Source of the DNA: Solirubrobacter ginsenosidimutans
Lineage (GTDB): Bacteria > Actinomycetota > Thermoleophilia > Solirubrobacterales > Solirubrobacteraceae
NCBI RefSeq assembly: GCF_027587205.1
Contig: NZ_JAPDOD010000001.1
Span: 248,001-312,000, forward strand
DNA: 64,000 bases
Direction of reading: 5' to 3'
Part shown: piece after piece, positions 61,128-64,000 of the stretch
Layout of the letters: each line of letters begins with the position of its first letter
Position numbering within the stretch: the stretch's first letter is position 1
Notes under the pieces: model-generated
Seen by the model: the letters and a program-made list of their open reading frames with translations, nothing else
What the model was told of the DNA's origin: nothing
The model's database searches: none
Made by a program: the position numbers and the translations under genes

Positions 61128-63167
61128 TTGTCGCAAGCCCGCACGCTCGATGTCGGAGTGGACATCGGCGGCACCTTCACCGACCTGTTCGCCGTCGATA
61201 GCGCGACCGGCCGGGTCTATCAGGCCAAGTCGCTGACGACGCCGCACGACCTGGCCGCGGGCGTCTTCGACTGCCTCGAGAAGGCCTCGTTGAGCCCGGA
61301 GGATATCGGCACGCTCGTGCACGGATCGACGGTCGCGATCAACATCGCGATCGAGCGCACCGGTGCCCGCGCGGCGCTCGTCGTGACCGAGGGCACGCGC
61401 GACGTCTACGCGATCGGCCGCGGCAACCGGCCGGACGCGTTCGACCCGTTCTTCCGCCGCCCGCAGCCGCTGATCCCGCGCAGCCTCACCTTCGAGGTCG
61501 GCGAGCGCAAGCTCGCCGGCGGCGCGACGCTGCGCCCGCTGGCCGAGGAGCACGCCCGCGACGTCGCGCACGCCGTCGCCGAGGCGGGTGTGGATGCGGT
61601 GGCGGTCTGCTTCCTGCACGCCTACGCCGACCCCGAGCACGAGGCGGTGATGGGCCGCATCCTGGCCGAGCTGCTCCCCGACGCGCACGTCTCGCTCTCG
61701 CACGAGATCGTCCGCGAGTACCGCGAGTACGAGCGGATGTCGACGACGGCGCTGAACGCGTACATCGGCCCGCGGGCGAGCGAGTACCTCTCCGGCCTCG
61801 AGGATGGCCTCGCGGCCCGCGACTTCGCCGGGCGGCTGATGATCATGCAGTCCAACGGCGGCGTGATGGCGCCTGAGACGGCGAAGCGCACGCCGGTCGC
61901 GATGATGGAATCGGGCCCCGTCGGCGGCGTGATCGCCTCGGCCCACGTCGGCGCGCAGGCGGGCTTCCCGGACGTGATCACGTTCGACATGGGCGGGACG
62001 ACCGCCAAGTCGAGCCTGATCAGCGGCGCCGACCCGACGATCGCCCACGGCTACCACATCGGCGGCTACGCGAGCGGGCACCCGGCGATGCTGCCGGTGG
62101 TCGACATCGTCGAGGTCGGAGCCGGCGGCGGCAGCATCGCGTGGGTCGACGAGGTCGGAGCGATGCGGGTGGGTCCGCGCAGCGCCGGTGCCGCTCCCGG
62201 GCCGATCAGCTACGGCCGCGGCGGCACCGAGCCGACCGTCACCGACGCCAACGTCGTCCTCGGCCGGATCGGCGCGACGTCCTTCCTGGGCGGCGAGATG
62301 CCGCTCGACGAGGCGGCCGCCTACGCCGGCATCGCCGAGCGCTTCGCGCCACTCGGCCTGGACCCCGTCGAGGCCGCCTCGGGCATCGTCCGCCTGGCCG
62401 TGGCGAGCATGGTGCTCGCCGTGCGCGGGGTCTCGGTCGAGCGCGGCTACGACCCGCGCGACTTCGCCCTGCTGGCCCAGGGCGGCAACGGCCCGTTGCA
62501 CGCGGTCGAGATCGCGCGCGAATTGTCGATCCCCACAGTGCTCGTCCCGCGCCTGCCCGCGATCTTCTCGGCCGTCGGCATGCTGATGGCAGACCTGCGG
62601 CACGACTACGTCCAGACGCACTACACGGCGCTCGCCGCCGCCGACTTCGGCGAGCTGGCGGGGCGCTTCGACGAGCTCGTCGCGCTCGGCCGCGACCGCC
62701 TGGCCGGCGAGGGCGTGGCGCCGGAGGCGATGAGCTTCGAGCGCTCGCTCGACCTGCGCTATGCGGGCCAGGAGTTCGCTTTGGCGATCCCGGTCTTCGA
62801 GCTCGACCCGCGCAGGATCGCCGCGCGCTTCCACGAGGCGCACGAGCACCGCTACGGCTACGCCACGCCGGCCGAGGAGGTCGAGATGGTCAACCTGCGC
62901 GTCGTCGCCCGCGGCGAGCGCGTGCATCCCGAGCTGCCGCCGAGCCGCGTCGGGCACGCGGACGCGCTGCTCGGCCGGCGGGCCGTGTACTTCTCCGACA
63001 CGCCGGTCGAGTGCCCGGTCTACGCGCGCGAGCGGCTGGCGATCGGGCAGCGGGTCGAAGGACCTGCGGTGATCGAGGAGACGACCTCGACCACGCTGCT
63101 GTGGCCGGGCGACGTGGCGACCGTCGCCCCCGGCGAAGAGCTGGTGATCGCCGTGGAGGCCGCATGA
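61128..63167 (+). CDS. Hydantoinase/oxoprolinase subunit A (HyuA-like)
   Basis: The product has 679 residues, the normal length for HyuA-type subunits. It starts at TTG 61128, chosen because GAGGAGGAG lies seven bases upstream; the frame is open to 61065 without a better site. The N-terminal VGVDIGGTFTDLFAVD is the ASKHA-type ATP-binding motif. FDMGGTTAKSSLISG and VEVGAGGGSIAWVD in the middle are the second nucleotide-binding motifs. With subunit B it performs ATP-dependent ring opening of hydantoins or oxoproline, or acetone carboxylation-type chemistry; the substrate cannot be told. Its stop overlaps the start of subunit B (ATGA). Confidence 0.92.
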   Translation: MSQARTLDVGVDIGGTFTDLFAVDSATGRVYQAKSLTTPHDLAAGVFDCLEKASLSPEDIGTLVHGSTVAINIAIERTGARAALVVTEGTRDVYAIGRGNRPDAFDPFFRRPQPLIPRSLTFEVGERKLAGGATLRPLAEEHARDVAHAVAEAGVDAVAVCFLHAYADPEHEAVMGRILAELLPDAHVSLSHEIVREYREYERMSTTALNAYIGPRASEYLSGLEDGLAARDFAGRLMIMQSNGGVMAPETAKRTPVAMMESGPVGGVIASAHVGAQAGFPDVITFDMGGTTAKSSLISGADPTIAHGYHIGGYASGHPAMLPVVDIVEVGAGGGSIAWVDEVGAMRVGPRSAGAAPGPISYGRGGTEPTVTDANVVLGRIGATSFLGGEMPLDEAAAYAGIAERFAPLGLDPVEAASGIVRLAVASMVLAVRGVSVERGYDPRDFALLAQGGNGPLHAVEIARELSIPTVLVPRLPAIFSAVGMLMADLRHDYVQTHYTALAAADFGELAGRFDELVALGRDRLAGEGVAPEAMSFERSLDLRYAGQEFALAIPVFELDPRRIAARFHEAHEHRYGYATPAEEVEMVNLRVVARGERVHPELPPSRVGHADALLGRRAVYFSDTPVECPVYARERLAIGQRVEGPAVIEETTSTTLLWPGDVATVAPGEELVIAVEAA

Positions 63168-64000
63168 CCGCGTCCAGTGACATCGGGGTCGACCCGATCA
63201 CGCTCGAAGTGCTGCGCAACGCGCTTCCCGCCGTCGCCAACGAGATGTCGCTGGACCTCCAGCGCTCCTCGTACAACATGATGATCTACGAGGTCGGCGA
63301 CTTCTCGTGCGCGATCCTCGCGCCCGACGGATCTCTGATCGCGCAGAACATGGGCGGCGTCTCGCACTTCGTCGCCGACCTCGGCGTGATCATCCGCGAC
63401 GGCGTCGAGCGCTTCGGCCCCGACGGCTTCGCGCCGGGCGACGTGATCCTCACCAACCACCAGCGCGTCGCCGGCCAGCACCTCAACAACATCGTCGTCT
63501 ACACGCCGATCTTCCACGCGCGGCGGCTGATCGCCTTCGCGGCGATCCGTGCGCACTGGGTCGACGTCGGCGGGATGTCGACCGGATTCGGCGCCTCAGG
63601 GCTCGCGTTCGACCCGTGGGGCGAAGGGCTCCAGCTCGACCAGCTCAAGGCGTGGGAGGCCGGCGTCCCCGACGAGAAGGTCCTCAAGCTGATCGCCGAC
63701 AACATCCGCTTCCCGGACTCCTCGCTCGGCGACCTGCGCTCGCAGGTGGCGGCCTGCCGGCTGGCCGAGCGCCGCCTGGCGGAGCTCTACGAGCGCTACG
63801 GCGCGGCCGTCGTCGAGGACGCGATCACCGCGATCTTCCACCAGACCGAGCAGCGCTGCCGGCGCGCGGTCGCAGCGATCCCCGACGGGGTCTACGAGGC
63901 CGAGAGCCACCTCGACGGCGACCCGAGCGAGCCGGAGCCGATCCGGGTCAAGGTCAAGGTGACGATCTCAGGCGGCGAGATGGAGATCGACCTCAGCGGC
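63164..64000 (+). CDS. Hydantoinase/oxoprolinase subunit B (HyuB-like), cut by window end
   Basis: The gene begins at ATG 63164, overlapping the subunit A stop by four bases, and stays open to the window edge (279 codons visible of about 550 expected). The visible part has the HyuB family pattern: DPITLEVLRNALPAVANEMS, then CAILAPDGSLIAQNMGGVSH and GDVILTNHQRVAGQHLNN. It forms the catalytic partner of the A subunit. Coupled translation suits a two-subunit enzyme. The LysR gene upstream is the probable regulator. Confidence 0.92.
   Translation, partial: MTASSDIGVDPITLEVLRNALPAVANEMSLDLQRSSYNMMIYEVGDFSCAILAPDGSLIAQNMGGVSHFVADLGVIIRDGVERFGPDGFAPGDVILTNHQRVAGQHLNNIVVYTPIFHARRLIAFAAIRAHWVDVGGMSTGFGASGLAFDPWGEGLQLDQLKAWEAGVPDEKVLKLIADNIRFPDSSLGDLRSQVAACRLAERRLAELYERYGAAVVEDAITAIFHQTEQRCRRAVAAIPDGVYEAESHLDGDPSEPEPIRVKVKVTISGGEMEIDLSG

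Noticed and set aside
1..64000. A secondary-metabolite gene cluster explaining the many LAL regulators
   Set aside because: No PKS, NRPS, terpene synthase or other core biosynthetic gene is seen anywhere in the window.

Overview
The window is GC-rich, densely packed bacterial chromosome with high-GC codon use throughout. The gene content suggests a soil actinobacterium of the Thermoleophilia/Solirubrobacterales type. The signs are many LuxR-type ATPase regulators (LAL), epoxide-hydrolase-like enzymes, very large secreted modular proteins and a PadR/HAAS pair. The taxon is inferred from gene families only. I see no rRNA, tRNA, CRISPR array, prophage or intact transposon. One IS21 transposase remnant is present.

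Layout. 1-4.1 kb: the 3' end of a LAL regulator, an epoxide hydrolase, a decayed thioredoxin/DipZ-like gene and an HD-domain hydrolase. 4.1-7.3 kb (minus): a secreted PHB-depolymerase-type esterase and a coupled pair of small exported or membrane proteins. 7.5-10.2 kb (minus): a PAS-GAF histidine kinase and an acyl-CoA dehydrogenase. 10.3-18.5 kb (minus): one 2739-residue secreted protein joining a sugar-isomerase TIM barrel, ThuA, a PQQ-type sugar dehydrogenase propeller, PKD, two duplicated lectin-like modules, OmpL47 repeats, DUF1080 and a cupredoxin. 18.8-23.4 kb: a second epoxide hydrolase, a soluble-type epoxide hydrolase, a DHA2 exporter and a short SDR. 23.5-32.7 kb: three full LAL regulators and a metallo-beta-lactamase-fold hydrolase. 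32.7-34 kb: a decayed enoyl-CoA hydratase, a VOC protein and a small hypothetical gene. 34-42.2 kb: a YncE-propeller/phosphoesterase, an ABC-2 transporter, the PadR/HAAS pair and an RTX calcium-binding protein. 42.2-43.5 kb: a decay zone with a chemoreceptor remnant, an IS21 remnant and a long inverted repeat. 43.5-51.4 kb: GNAT, DHFR-like, LysR, DUF1294, epimerase, MFS, MocR, response regulator and a PRTase/hydrolase fusion. 51.6-60 kb: a fifth LAL regulator divergent from a secreted protein of 1843 residues with no fold I recognise. 60-64 kb: a LysR regulator divergent from hydantoinase/oxoprolinase subunits A and B; B runs off the window.

How the genes may work together. The strongest biological idea is the 2739-residue protein. 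Nearly all its catalytic modules belong to families linked to oxidised (3-keto) sugar chemistry, and it also carries its own type-1 copper domain. It could be a single-chain extracellular sugar-oxidation device. Regulation in the window is dominated by large ATPase-LuxR proteins next to hydrolases. Divergent LysR or MocR genes sit beside their probable targets, and one target pair has a perfect 8-bp T-N11-A inverted repeat in the shared promoter. Several genes are remnants with internal deletions and frameshifts (DipZ-like, enoyl-CoA hydratase, chemoreceptor, DUF6282-like, IS21), which marks local gene decay.
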